Of a DNA stretch of 64,000 nucleotides, positions 55,075 through 63,586 are shown piece by piece. The notes beneath the pieces were generated by a model that worked only from the letters and a program-made list of their open reading frames with translations, ran no database searches and had not been told where the DNA came from. This DNA comes from Gemmatimonadota bacterium (GTDB taxonomy: Bacteria; Gemmatimonadota; Gemmatimonadetes; Gemmatimonadales; Gemmatimonadaceae). The DNA is taken from assembly GCA_027307165.1 (NCBI GenBank), contig DAHUXM010000021.1:186001-250000 (forward strand). The letters are read 5' to 3'. Every line of letters begins with the position of its first letter. Position 1 is the stretch's first letter. The translations under genes were made by a program, and so were the position numbers.

Positions 55075-55854
55075 ATGGGTGTAGCACGAGCTCTTGCCTT
55101 GATTGCGGGATTCCAGACAGCGCTGATCAGCTGTGCTGGAAGTGCAATCTCACCGCGCGATGCAGTGGTCGTCGCCGTCTCGAGACAGTCGGGCGGGCGC
55201 GTCGCGCTGCGCACCGACTCCGTGGCTTGCGGCTCGGCCACCGCAGCTTCCGATGGCGCCGCACCGCGGGCTGTCCTGCATGCGGTTGCGAGAAGTGAAC
55301 GACGACAATTCGCTCCGCGCTGGCGTGAAGATCCGGCCCACGCGGTGACCGTCAGAATCGATGCCGCGACAACGCTGGCAGGATGGAGTCCCGCCTTTCG
55401 AACCGAAGTTGCCGCAGCACTTCAGGCATGGGAGATTGCAGGCTCACCGGTCAGGTTCGCGCTCGTCGATGGGAGCGCCGACGCCAACGTGCACATCCAC
55501 TGGATAGACAAGTTCGACGCGCACTACGAGGGCTGGACCACGGTCTCGTGGAATGACCGGGGCTGGCTCATCAGCGGCGACGTAACCCTGGCCCTTCACA
55601 GTCCGCAAGGACAACTTCTGACGCCCAACGAGCGCGCCCAGGTTGCAGTACACGAGGTCGGGCACGTCCTGGGACTCAGCCACAGCAGCAGCCCAGGCTC
55701 GATAATGTCGCCGACGGTCCATGTGAATACCATCGGAGCCGTTGACATCGAGGCGCTTCAGTCGCTGTACATGTTGGCCGAAGGGTCGTCGGTTGGGCGG
55801 AACATGGCGCAGGGCGGCACTTCGCCCAATCGGTGTCCCGAACCCAAACCTTAG
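55075..55854 (+). CDS. Matrixin-like exported zinc metalloprotease, probable lipoprotein
   Basis: A 259-residue protein. The metzincin zinc motif HEVGHVLGLSH (His193, Glu194, His197, His203) is followed by GSIMSP, the Met-turn. The N-terminus ends in LISC with Cys at residue 20, a plausible lipobox. A propeptide-like stretch (about 30-95) precedes the catalytic domain, and no cysteine-switch PRCGVPD was recognised. Substrate unknown. It follows the M28 gene by 121 bases and may share a secreted-protease role. Confidence 0.83.
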   Translation: MGVARALALIAGFQTALISCAGSAISPRDAVVVAVSRQSGGRVALRTDSVACGSATAASDGAAPRAVLHAVARSERRQFAPRWREDPAHAVTVRIDAATTLAGWSPAFRTEVAAALQAWEIAGSPVRFALVDGSADANVHIHWIDKFDAHYEGWTTVSWNDRGWLISGDVTLALHSPQGQLLTPNERAQVAVHEVGHVLGLSHSSSPGSIMSPTVHVNTIGAVDIEALQSLYMLAEGSSVGRNMAQGGTSPNRCPEPKP

Positions 55855-56036
55855 CGCAGCAGTCTCGAAAGCTGCCCGCCGGCGCCCGACGGCTCGCGTC
55901 CGCGTGTCGGCTCAATTCGGTAACACATTGTGCCCACGGATGTTACAGCGCTGAGTTAATGTGGTATGGGAGGTCTGCGCGCGGTATAGCTCGGTGTCAC
56001 GAGCGCGGACATTCGCCAGAATAATCGCGCGCATTT

Positions 56037-56042
56037 TATACT
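56037..56042 (+). promoter_or_regulatory. Putative -10 box of ppk2
   Basis: TATACT (5 of 6 matches) lies 35 bases before the ppk2 ATG; the best -35 candidate upstream is weak. The 222-base gap from 55855 otherwise shows no gene. Confidence 0.35.
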
Positions 56043-56076
56043 CAGTTTTTTCGGTCTTCGTGTCGTAACTTACGGG

Positions 56077-56886
56077 ATGCAACTCGAGCCAGTCGATCCT
56101 GAGCTTCCCATCAGCATTCGGGACGAAGATGCAGTCTCCGATGACGTACCGAACGCTCGCAAGATCAAGAACAAGACCGCGAAGCGCCTCGCAAAGCTGA
56201 CCACACTCCAGGCAAAGCTGTATGGCGATGGAAGGTACGCCGTGCTTGTCGTGCTCCAGGGGCGGGACGCGTCTGGCAAGGACGGGACGATTCGGACAGT
56301 GTTCGGCGCGTGCAATCCGCAGGGATGCGACGTCACGAGCTTCAAGGTGCCCACGCCGCTCGAGCGCAGGCACGACTTCCTTTGGCGCGTGCACAACGTC
56401 GTCCCGCCACGTGGAATGATCGGGATCTTCAACCGATCGCACTACGAGGACGTGCTTGCCGCACGAGTCCACGGCATCGTTGGAAAGCCGATCTGGATGT
56501 CGCGCTACGACCAGATCAACGACTTCGAGCGCATGCTGATCCAGAACAATGTGATTGTGCTCAAGTTCTTCCTGCACGTATCACGCGCAGAGCAGCGGCG
56601 CCGCTTGCTGAAGCGTGTCGAGGAAGAAGACAAGAACTGGAAGTTCCGCGAAGGGGATCTGGACGACCGGCGGCTCTGGGATGACTACACTGACGCCTAT
56701 CACGACATGTTGCGTCGCACGTCGACGAAGGAAGCGCCCTGGTACCTGGTCCCCTCCGACGACAACAAGGTTCGCAATTACTTTATAACGGGAATCATGG
56801 TGCGCGCACTCAGGAAGTTGAAGCTCCGTTATCCCAATGCAGATCCGAATGTTCTTCTCAGAGCGGAGCAGATTCTGACGGTATGA
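56077..56886 (+). CDS. ppk2: Polyphosphate kinase 2
   Basis: A 269-residue PPK2. Walker A is GRDASGKDG with Lys68; the lid/Walker B block is NRSHYEDVLAARVHG. PPK2 enzymes phosphorylate nucleoside mono- or diphosphates with polyphosphate; the class (I, II or III) cannot be fixed by eye. Polyphosphate storage is reported for Gemmatimonas, which fits the suspected lineage. The stop overlaps the next ATG. Confidence 0.93.
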   Translation: MQLEPVDPELPISIRDEDAVSDDVPNARKIKNKTAKRLAKLTTLQAKLYGDGRYAVLVVLQGRDASGKDGTIRTVFGACNPQGCDVTSFKVPTPLERRHDFLWRVHNVVPPRGMIGIFNRSHYEDVLAARVHGIVGKPIWMSRYDQINDFERMLIQNNVIVLKFFLHVSRAEQRRRLLKRVEEEDKNWKFREGDLDDRRLWDDYTDAYHDMLRRTSTKEAPWYLVPSDDNKVRNYFITGIMVRALRKLKLRYPNADPNVLLRAEQILTV

Positions 56887-57806
56887 CAGCTACAAGATCC
56901 CCCCAGCGTCCCAGGGCGGCCTTCATCGGCCTGGGTGCAATCGGCGCCCCGATCGCCCATCACGTCGCTCAAAACACCACATTGGCAGTCTGGAACCGTA
57001 CCCGCTCAGTCGCTGCGGAGTTTGCTGCCGAGACGGGCGCTCGCGACGCCGAGTCGCCGGGCAGCGCTGCGGCAGGCGTGGATTTCCTGCTCACGTGCCT
57101 CCCCACATCTGCTCAGGTCGAGGAGGTGCTGTTCGGGGTCAATGGAGCGGCGCCGAGTCTCGAGTCGGGCGCGATGGTAATCGATTGCACTTCCGGCGAT
57201 CCTGCAACGTCGCGGAAGATCGCCGCCCGTCTCGCACGCAGCGGCGTCGCGTTCATCGATGCCCCCGTGAGCGGTGGCGTATCCGGTGCCGTGGCCGGCA
57301 AGCTGACGGTGATGGTCGGCGGCGATGCGGGCGCCCTTGAGCGTGCTCGGCCGATTCTCGAGAGGTTCGCCGGCAAGATCGTCCACTGCGGCGCCGTTGG
57401 CACTGGCGACGCCGTGAAGGCGGTGAACAATGCGCTGTTGGCGGTGCACGTCTGGTCAACCGCCGAGGGGCTTTCAGCTCTCTCCAAGCTCGGCGTGGAT
57501 CCGGCCGTGGCGCTCGACGTGATCAATTCATCCAGCGGGCGCTCGAACACGTCGATCAATCTCTTCCCCGAGCGCGTGCTCAACCGGAGCTTTCCGCGCA
57601 CATTCAGGCTGGCACTGCTCGACAAGGATGTCGGGATTGCGGCAGGCATCGCCCGCGAAACAGGGACGCCGGCGCCGCTCCTGGATGAGACGTCCCGGTT
57701 GTTCGCCGAGGCACGTCGGGAACTGGGCGAGGAGGCCGATCACATCGAGGCGGTGAAGGTGGTCGAGCGGCGAGCCGGAACCACGATCGGCGGCCGAATC
57801 CAGTAG
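56883..57806 (+). CDS. 3-hydroxyisobutyrate dehydrogenase-family NAD(P) oxidoreductase
   Basis: A 307-residue beta-hydroxyacid dehydrogenase. The Rossmann signature is FIGLGAIGAPIA. The substrate-binding signature DAPVSGGVSGAVAGKL, and GDAVKAVNNALL with the catalytic Lys, are present. Substrate could be 3-hydroxyisobutyrate, tartronate semialdehyde or a related acid. It overlaps ppk2 by four bases, and the pyrR start lies 25 bases after its stop. Confidence 0.9.
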   Translation: MTATRSPQRPRAAFIGLGAIGAPIAHHVAQNTTLAVWNRTRSVAAEFAAETGARDAESPGSAAAGVDFLLTCLPTSAQVEEVLFGVNGAAPSLESGAMVIDCTSGDPATSRKIAARLARSGVAFIDAPVSGGVSGAVAGKLTVMVGGDAGALERARPILERFAGKIVHCGAVGTGDAVKAVNNALLAVHVWSTAEGLSALSKLGVDPAVALDVINSSSGRSNTSINLFPERVLNRSFPRTFRLALLDKDVGIAAGIARETGTPAPLLDETSRLFAEARRELGEEADHIEAVKVVERRAGTTIGGRIQ

Positions 57807-57813
57807 CCTGCAT

Positions 57814-57830
57814 CGGCTATATTTGAGCCG
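57814..57830 (+). promoter_or_regulatory. TATATT box inside a small hairpin directly before pyrR
   Basis: CGGCT (57814-57818) and AGCCG (57826-57830) enclose ATATTTG; TATATT (57818-57823) lies eight bases before the ATG. It is either a -10 box for a near-leaderless transcript or a small translational hairpin. It does not match the known PyrR-binding loop. Confidence 0.35.
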
Positions 57831-57831
57831 G

Positions 57832-58380
57832 ATGACAGAACACACTGAAACCATTCTGGATGCAAGCGCGGTGGAGCGAACGCTCCGCCGTATGGCTGGT
57901 GAGATAGTCGAAGCGAATGGCGGAACTGACAACCTCGTAATCGTCGGGATCCAGCGACGGGGAGTTCAGCTTGCCGATCGCATAGTTGCACTCATCAACG
58001 CAAGCGACGGTGTCGCAGTCCCGCGCGGAGCCCTCGACATCACCCTGTATCGTGACGATCTGCAGACAATAGGTCCGAGACCGGTGGTGGGGTCGACCGA
58101 GCTCCCGGGCTCCATCGATGGTTGCAACGTCGTCATCGTCGATGACGTCCTGTTCACGGGGCGAACGATCCGGGCTGCGCTAGACGAGCTGGCGGATTTT
58201 GGTCGTCCTGCCCGCATCGAGCTGGCCGTGCTGATCGATCGCGGTGGCCGCGAGCTGCCGATCCAGCCGGACATCGTCGGCAAAAAGGTGGCTGCGCGAG
58301 CCGGCGATCGGGTGGACGTCCAGGTGCACGAGATCGATGGCCAGTCCGCCGTGGTCCTCGTGTCCAAGCGGTTCGAATGA
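57832..58380 (+). CDS. pyrR: PyrR, bifunctional pyr regulator/uracil phosphoribosyltransferase
   Basis: A 182-residue type I PRTase. The PRPP-binding motif [18 protein letters not shown] is clear, with [13 protein letters not shown] near the N-terminus. In Gram-positives PyrR binds pyr mRNA under high UMP to cause attenuation; in other lineages it may act only as an enzyme. The ATG at 57832 has no room for a leader attenuator upstream. It overlaps pyrB by four bases. Confidence 0.93.
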   Translation: MTEHTETILDASAVERTLRRMAGEIVEANGGTDNLVIVGIQRRGVQLADRIVALINASDGVAVPRGALDITLYRDDLQTIGPRPVVGSTELPGSIDGCNVVIVDDVLFTGRTIRAALDELADFGRPARIELAVLIDRGGRELPIQPDIVGKKVAARAGDRVDVQVHEIDGQSAVVLVSKRFE

Positions 58381-59348
58381 CAGCAGCGGCGCCGCTCGGA
58401 AAGGATTTGTTGGGGCTGGAGCCCCTCAGCGGGGAACAGATCAGTCTCATTCTCGACACAGCAGAGCCGTTCAAGGAAATCAGCGAGCGCGCAATCAAGA
58501 AAGTGCCGACGCTGCGCGGCTCGACGGTGGTGAATCTCTTCTTCGAGAACTCCACGCGTACGCGTATCTCGTTCGAGTTCGCCGAGAAGCGGTTGTCCGC
58601 GGATACCGTGAACGTTTCGTCCAGCGGATCCAGCGTATCGAAAGGCGAGACGCTCGTGGATACGGCACGTAATCTCGAAGCGATGCGGATCGACATGGTG
58701 GTGATCCGCCACGGCTCATCCGGCGCGGCGAAGTTTCTCGCCGGCCGCATCGAATCCAACGTCATCAACGCGGGCGATGGCATGCACGAGCATCCGACGC
58801 AAGGACTGCTCGACCTGCTCACGCTTCGCGATCACTTCAAGCGAATCGAGGGACTGCGCGTCTGCATCTGCGGAGACGTGCTGCACTCGCGCGTCGCGCG
58901 CTCCAACATCTGGGGGCTGCGCAAGCTGGGTGCGGAGGTCGCGGTATGCGGTCCGCGCTCGCTCATGCCCAACGCGATCGACGAGATGGGTGTGACAGTG
59001 TTCTCGCGCATCGAAGAGGCGATCGAGTGGGCCGACGCGCTCAACATTCTGCGGCTGCAGCTCGAGCGCATGACGGCGGGCTACATACCTTCGTTGCGCG
59101 AATACAATCGTGTTTTCGGCGTGACGCGCGAGAGGCTCGAGCGCGCGCCACGCGATGTGCTAATCCTTCATCCGGGACCGATGAATCGCGGTGTAGAGAT
59201 CGATTCCGACGTGGCCGACGGGCCCCATAGCGTGATACTCCCACAGGTGACGAACGGAGTCGCCGTGCGGATGGCGGTGTTGTATCTCCTGTCGGGCGGG
59301 CGTCCCGAGCTGGCAGAGTCCGCCAAGGCCGGGAAGGGGGGAGCATGA
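58377..59348 (+). CDS. pyrB: Aspartate carbamoyltransferase catalytic subunit
   Basis: A 323-residue enzyme. The carbamoyl-phosphate motif STRTRISFE begins at Ser59, and [12 protein letters not shown] and [13 protein letters not shown] are present. It condenses carbamoyl phosphate with aspartate in pyrimidine synthesis. No regulatory pyrI follows. It overlaps pyrR upstream and pyrC downstream by four bases each. Confidence 0.96.
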   Translation: MTAAAPLGKDLLGLEPLSGEQISLILDTAEPFKEISERAIKKVPTLRGSTVVNLFFENSTRTRISFEFAEKRLSADTVNVSSSGSSVSKGETLVDTARNLEAMRIDMVVIRHGSSGAAKFLAGRIESNVINAGDGMHEHPTQGLLDLLTLRDHFKRIEGLRVCICGDVLHSRVARSNIWGLRKLGAEVAVCGPRSLMPNAIDEMGVTVFSRIEEAIEWADALNILRLQLERMTAGYIPSLREYNRVFGVTRERLERAPRDVLILHPGPMNRGVEIDSDVADGPHSVILPQVTNGVAVRMAVLYLLSGGRPELAESAKAGKGGA

Positions 59349-60631
59349 CACGCCCGGTACTTCTCACAGGCGGGCGCGTTCTCGATCCGTCGCAGCAGAT
59401 GGACAGCGTCGCTGACGTGCTGCTCGTCGATGACACCGTCGCAGCAATCGGGCGTGACATCGGGCGGCCGGACGACGCACAAACAGTGGATTGTGCAGGG
59501 TTGATCGTGTCGCCGGGATTCATCGACGTGCACTGTCATCTGCGCGAGCCTGGACGCGCCGACGTCGAAACCATCGCGAGCGGCGCGCGTGCGGCGGCAG
59601 CGGGAGGCTTCACAGCCGTCTGTGCGATGCCCAATACGGATCCGGTCATCGACAATCCGGCGGCAGTCGGCTTCGTCGTGCGACAGGGGCTGCGCGCGGG
59701 CGCTGCACGGGTGTATCCAATCGGTGCAATTTCCGTAGGCCAGCGCGGCGAGGCGCTCGCGGAGTTCGGCGAGATGGTGGACGCCGGTGCGATCGGCGTG
59801 AGCGACGATGGCAAGCCCGTCGTGTCCGCCCAACTCATGCGCACGGCACTCGAATACGCGCGTACGTTCCAGATTCCGGTGATCGATCACTGTGAGGAAC
59901 CGACGCTTGCCGCCGGCGGTGCAATGAACGAGGGCATCGTCTCCGCTCGGCTCGGACTCAAGGGAATCCCGGACGAGGCCGAGGAGATCATGGCGATCCG
60001 CGACATACTGCTGGCGCGCCTGACTCGTGGCCACGTGCATCTTGCGCACATGAGCACCAAGGGCTCGGTCGAGCTGATTCGCTGGGGCAAGGATCGCGGC
60101 ATCAACGTCACGGCCGAGGTCTGCCCGCATCATCTCTCGCTCACCGAGGAAGCGGTCGAGGGCTACGATACGAACGCCAAGATGAATCCACCGCTCAGGA
60201 CAGCGGAGGACGTCGAAACGCTGCGCCAGGCCGTGCGCGATGGAACGATCGATCTGGTCGCCACGGATCACGCGCCGCACCATTATGACGAGAAGGAGCG
60301 CGAGTTCCAGAACGCTCCCAACGGAATCGTCGGACTGGAGACGGCGCTCTCCGTCGTGGTCGACAGCCTCGTCGTCCCGGGCCACATCGATTTCGGAACG
60401 CTGGTGGACCGCATGTCCTGCAGTCCGGCTCGACTGTTCGGGCTCCCCGGAGGTACTTTAAGAGTTGGATCGCCGGCCGACGTCACCGTTTTCGATCCGG
60501 CTCGTCGCTGGACGGTGGATCCCGACCTGTTCCTGTCCAAGGGGCGCAACACACCGTATGCGGGAATGACGCTGACCGGCCGAACGATCTGCACCGTCGT
60601 GGCGGGTCAGGTCGTCTACACTCTGAACTAG
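59345..60631 (+). CDS. pyrC: Dihydroorotase
   Basis: A 428-residue amidohydrolase of the type I dihydroorotase class. The zinc motif is [31 protein letters not shown] and ATDHAPHH carry the other metal ligands. It cyclises carbamoyl aspartate. The ATG overlaps pyrB. A zinc-ribbon protein gene follows after 14 bases. Confidence 0.95.
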   Translation: MTRPVLLTGGRVLDPSQQMDSVADVLLVDDTVAAIGRDIGRPDDAQTVDCAGLIVSPGFIDVHCHLREPGRADVETIASGARAAAAGGFTAVCAMPNTDPVIDNPAAVGFVVRQGLRAGAARVYPIGAISVGQRGEALAEFGEMVDAGAIGVSDDGKPVVSAQLMRTALEYARTFQIPVIDHCEEPTLAAGGAMNEGIVSARLGLKGIPDEAEEIMAIRDILLARLTRGHVHLAHMSTKGSVELIRWGKDRGINVTAEVCPHHLSLTEEAVEGYDTNAKMNPPLRTAEDVETLRQAVRDGTIDLVATDHAPHHYDEKEREFQNAPNGIVGLETALSVVVDSLVVPGHIDFGTLVDRMSCSPARLFGLPGGTLRVGSPADVTVFDPARRWTVDPDLFLSKGRNTPYAGMTLTGRTICTVVAGQVVYTLN

Positions 60632-60645
60632 CAGAGGAAAGGGGA

Positions 60646-61590
60646 ATGACAGCGACCGATACCGAAGCGATGTCGGCTCTGCACGAGTTGTTGGACGAGC
60701 GGCAGCGCTACCAGGGCTGGCTTGCCACACTCGAAGGCCGTCGCGGCTCGACTCCGCCGCACGTTTACGAGCGCGTGCAGCGCGATTACGCCGGGCGTCT
60801 CGACCGCGTGATGCAGACGCTCGCCGAGCGCGCGGGACAGTTGACGGGCACCATCGAGGCGATGAAGACGGATCTTGCAGCTCTCCGCGATCAGGAGTCC
60901 GATCGCACCGACGAGCGGAACGAGGCGGAGCTTCGCGCGGCGGTTGGCGAGTTTACGCCGGACGAATGGGAGCGGCGCAGGGTCGAAGTCGACAGCGAGA
61001 TCGAGCGCATCGCCGCCGAGCGGAGATCGGTCGAAGACGAGCTGCAGGAATTGCAGCGGATAGTCGCGCTTACAGCATCGGTCCAGCCCGCAGCAACGAC
61101 ATCCGAGCCGGCCGTGGAGCGGCCGCGCGAATCGCGGTCTGGCGACGGCGCTCAGCAAGCAGCGGAGCGCGACGCGTCTTCGCACGGGTCCGCGCGGGGA
61201 GCTCCACAGACGGCGCCATCGATCGAGGAGTTCGTGGCGGAGTGGCGTCCGTCGCAGGTGCATACGCAACATCCGGGAAGTTCGTCGCGCGAGCAGCACG
61301 ACAACATTCCCGACACGAGGGATCTGGAAGACCTCGTCATTCCGGCAGCACCGATGGGAGGGAATCCGGTTGGCGCAGCCGGCGCGGATTATGGAATCGC
61401 CAACGGTGTGACCGGTGTAGCGGCGGCGGCAGCATCAGCGCCGTCGCAAGCACGCACACCGCCGCCGATCCCCGCGCAGTCCGCCGACCGGGATACCGAC
61501 AAGACTCTGAAGTGTCCTGAATGCGGCGCGATGAACTACGCGACCGAGTGGTACTGCGAGCGCTGCGGCGGCGAGCTGTCGACGTTCTAG
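60646..61590 (+). CDS. Coiled-coil protein with C-terminal zinc ribbon
   Basis: A 314-residue soluble protein. A long coiled coil at about 10-145 (Arg/Glu/Leu-rich heptads) precedes an Ala/Pro/Ser-rich linker at about 145-280. The C-terminal zinc ribbon KCPECGAMNYATEWYCERCGG has two CxxC pairs. Partner unknown; zinc ribbons of this type often bind nucleic acid or a protein. A good ribosome-binding site (AGAGGAAAGGGGA) precedes the ATG. It is possibly co-transcribed with pyrC. Confidence 0.75.
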   Translation: MTATDTEAMSALHELLDERQRYQGWLATLEGRRGSTPPHVYERVQRDYAGRLDRVMQTLAERAGQLTGTIEAMKTDLAALRDQESDRTDERNEAELRAAVGEFTPDEWERRRVEVDSEIERIAAERRSVEDELQELQRIVALTASVQPAATTSEPAVERPRESRSGDGAQQAAERDASSHGSARGAPQTAPSIEEFVAEWRPSQVHTQHPGSSSREQHDNIPDTRDLEDLVIPAAPMGGNPVGAAGADYGIANGVTGVAAAAASAPSQARTPPPIPAQSADRDTDKTLKCPECGAMNYATEWYCERCGGELSTF

Positions 61591-61664
61591 GGCGCGGGAG
61601 GACGCTGCTGCGCGACGAGCGGCGTGACCGCGGCAGTACGCGCGACGGTCGTCAACGCGCGACG

Positions 61665-62447
61665 TTACACGATTTGACCGAAGTAGATGTCAGTGTCGTA
61701 CTGAATCGCGACTGAGCCGCCTTCCGCGTATTCATCGAAGATTCTCCTCAGCTCGCGCAGCATGGGCAGATAGCCTGGATGGCTCGCCGTGGGCGTGTAG
61801 GACGAAGAGAGCAACCGGCCGCGCAAGCCTTCGAAGTCGAAGCGTTGCTCGTTGTAAAGCTTGCGATGCTGAAATGCGCTGCCACGCTCTCCGTCGAACA
61901 GTGCGCGTAATCGCGTAGCGTCGAGGTGCTGGTGCCGAACCTGACGGTAGTCGGTACCGTACCGCTCGAGCATCGCGTCGTAATCCCGAAGAAATGGAGT
62001 GCTTTCGAGCTGTCGCGCATTCCACAGCAAGACCGTCCACCCGCCCGGACGAAGAATGCGCGCGAATTCTGCTCTCGCCAGCTGTGGATCGAACCAGTGG
62101 AATGCCTGGCCGGCGGTGACGTAATCGACCGACGCGGTGGGAAGCGTCGTGGCTTCGGCGCGCGCGGGCACGCTGTGAAAGCGCGGATACTCGGCCAGCA
62201 GTCGCTCGGCGGCCTCGCGCATCGCGGTGTTCGGCTCGACGCCGAACACGGTGTTGCCATTGCGCAGGAAGAGCTCTGATGAGATGCCGGTACCCGATCC
62301 CACGTCGGCGATTTCCGCATGCTCGGAAAGGCCCGTTTCGCGAGCCAGGACGTCGATTACTTCGGCGGGGTAGCCGGGGCGGTAACGGACATAATCGTCC
62401 ACGCGATCGGAGAAACGGCGCGTGGGGTCTGGCTGGCTGTCGGACAT
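61665..62447 (-). CDS. Class I SAM-dependent methyltransferase
   Basis: A 260-residue protein. Motif I DVGSGTGISSELFL is followed by VEPNTAMREAAE (ribose-binding acidic residue), AEATTLPTASVDYVTAGQAFHWF (split here: AEATTLP and AGQAFHWF) and LRPGGWTVLLWN. The AFHWF pattern is frequent in UbiE-like/type 11 methyltransferases acting on small molecules. Substrate unknown. It is convergent with the zinc-ribbon gene. Confidence 0.87.
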   Translation of the reverse strand: MSDSQPDPTRRFSDRVDDYVRYRPGYPAEVIDVLARETGLSEHAEIADVGSGTGISSELFLRNGNTVFGVEPNTAMREAAERLLAEYPRFHSVPARAEATTLPTASVDYVTAGQAFHWFDPQLARAEFARILRPGGWTVLLWNARQLESTPFLRDYDAMLERYGTDYRQVRHQHLDATRLRALFDGERGSAFQHRKLYNEQRFDFEGLRGRLLSSSYTPTASHPGYLPMLRELRRIFDEYAEGGSVAIQYDTDIYFGQIV

Positions 62448-62532
62448 CGTCAGCTTCGGTGCTCTCCGCTGCGGCGTCTCGCGCTATACGAAAGCTGAAA
62501 CTCAGATGGCAAGGCGAGCAGCGTCAACATGG

Positions 62533-62552
62533 ATTCCCGCGTTCGCGGGAAT
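62533..62552. repeat. REP-like hairpin, copy 3
   Basis: ATTCCCGCG (62533-62541) and CGCGGGAAT (62544-62552) form a perfect 9-bp stem with a 2-nt loop. It is followed by GACGACTG, the same tail as copy 1. It lies downstream of rpsT and upstream of the methyltransferase gene. Confidence 0.6.
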
Positions 62553-62566
62553 GACGACTGGTGGAG

Positions 62567-62815
62567 CTACGCGGTTGCTTTCTTCGCGGCCTTGGCCATG
62601 CGGCTCTTGCGGCGCGCAGCGGCGTTCTTGTGGACGAGGCCCTTGCGCGCTGCACGATCGAGCAGCGTGACGGCTTCGGCCATGGCTTCGGATGAAGCGT
62701 TTTCGGCTCTCGCCTTCTTGAGGGCGGTACGGAGCGTCGAGCGCTGCGCGCGGTTACGGACCTGCGCGGCACGGGACTTCCGCATATTCTTCTTCGCGGA
62801 CGCGATATTCGGCAT
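62567..62815 (-). CDS. rpsT: Ribosomal protein S20
   Basis: An 82-residue, very basic helical protein of usual length for S20, starting PNIASAKKNMRKSRAAQVRN and ending in Lys/Ala-rich helix (RKSRMAKAAKK). It binds 16S rRNA at the bottom of the 30S body. It is divergent from the M50 protease gene, with 87 bases between. No Shine-Dalgarno is evident before the ATG. Confidence 0.95.
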   Translation of the reverse strand: MPNIASAKKNMRKSRAAQVRNRAQRSTLRTALKKARAENASSEAMAEAVTLLDRAARKGLVHKNAAARRKSRMAKAAKKATA

Positions 62816-62902
62816 GACGGGGCTGGTTAACTCGATGAAGCGAAAGCGTTTCCGATTCGCGACTAGCCTCGTAAATTAGGTCATCCCCATAACCGAGTCA
62901 AG

Positions 62903-63586
62903 TTGGATAGCGTCACTCAGCTTCTACTAATAGGTCCAGTCCTGCTCTTCTCCATGGTCGCCCATGAGTACGCTCATGGGTGGGTAGCCATGAAGAACGG
63001 CGACCCCACCGCGTACCAGCTAGGCAGGCTCACCTGGAACCCGATCAAGCACATCGATCCGTTCATGACGATCCTGCTGCCGGTCTTCCTGGCCATTTCG
63101 CACGCCCCAATCCTTGGCGGGGCAAAGCCGATCCCGGTCAATCCGCGAAATTACCGTAACTTCAAGCAGGGCGACATCATGGTGTCGCTGGCAGGCGTCA
63201 CCACAAATGTGATCCTGGCCTTCGTTTTCACTGCTGTGGTTCCGCTGCTGTATTTCCCGGGTCGGGCCTTTCCGAACGCCGAGAACGGGTTCGCGATCCT
63301 GCAGCGCATGTTCATCTACGGAATCGAGATCAATCTCATTCTTGCTGCGTTCAACCTGCTTCCCATCCCGCCGCTGGACGGTTCGCACGTGTTCAAATAC
63401 GTGCTGCCGCCGGCGTGGGCGTTGTCCTATGAGCGCATCAGCCGTTTTGGCTTGCTGATCATCTACGCGTTGCTGTTCCTGGGCGGGCCGCTACTCACGT
63501 GGTGGCTGTTTCCCGCCGAGGCGATCACCAACTTCCTCGTTGGGACCGTCGGCGGGTTCATACTGCCGTGGCAGGGCGTGCTGTGA
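62903..63586 (+). CDS. M50-family (site-2-protease-like) membrane metalloprotease
   Basis: A 227-residue integral membrane protein. The zinc motif HEYAH is at 21-25 inside the first helix, and the second motif NLLPIPPLDG, with the third metal ligand Asp, lies in a later helix. About five to six membrane segments. This short group (SpoIVFB/YwhC-like, without PDZ) cleaves substrates within or near the membrane; its target is unknown. It uses a TTG start. Its position directly before scpA is a common bacterial arrangement. Confidence 0.9.
   Translation: MDSVTQLLLIGPVLLFSMVAHEYAHGWVAMKNGDPTAYQLGRLTWNPIKHIDPFMTILLPVFLAISHAPILGGAKPIPVNPRNYRNFKQGDIMVSLAGVTTNVILAFVFTAVVPLLYFPGRAFPNAENGFAILQRMFIYGIEINLILAAFNLLPIPPLDGSHVFKYVLPPAWALSYERISRFGLLIIYALLFLGGPLLTWWLFPAEAITNFLVGTVGGFILPWQGVL

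Noticed and set aside
57807-57831. Classical PyrR-binding attenuator loop before pyrR
   Set aside because: The hairpin has only five base pairs and lacks the conserved loop and bulge sequence; space is too short for anti-terminator and terminator.
61591-61664. Terminator between the zinc-ribbon and methyltransferase genes
   Set aside because: GC-rich short repeats such as GTCGTC/CGCGCGAC occur, but no stem longer than a few pairs and no T-run.
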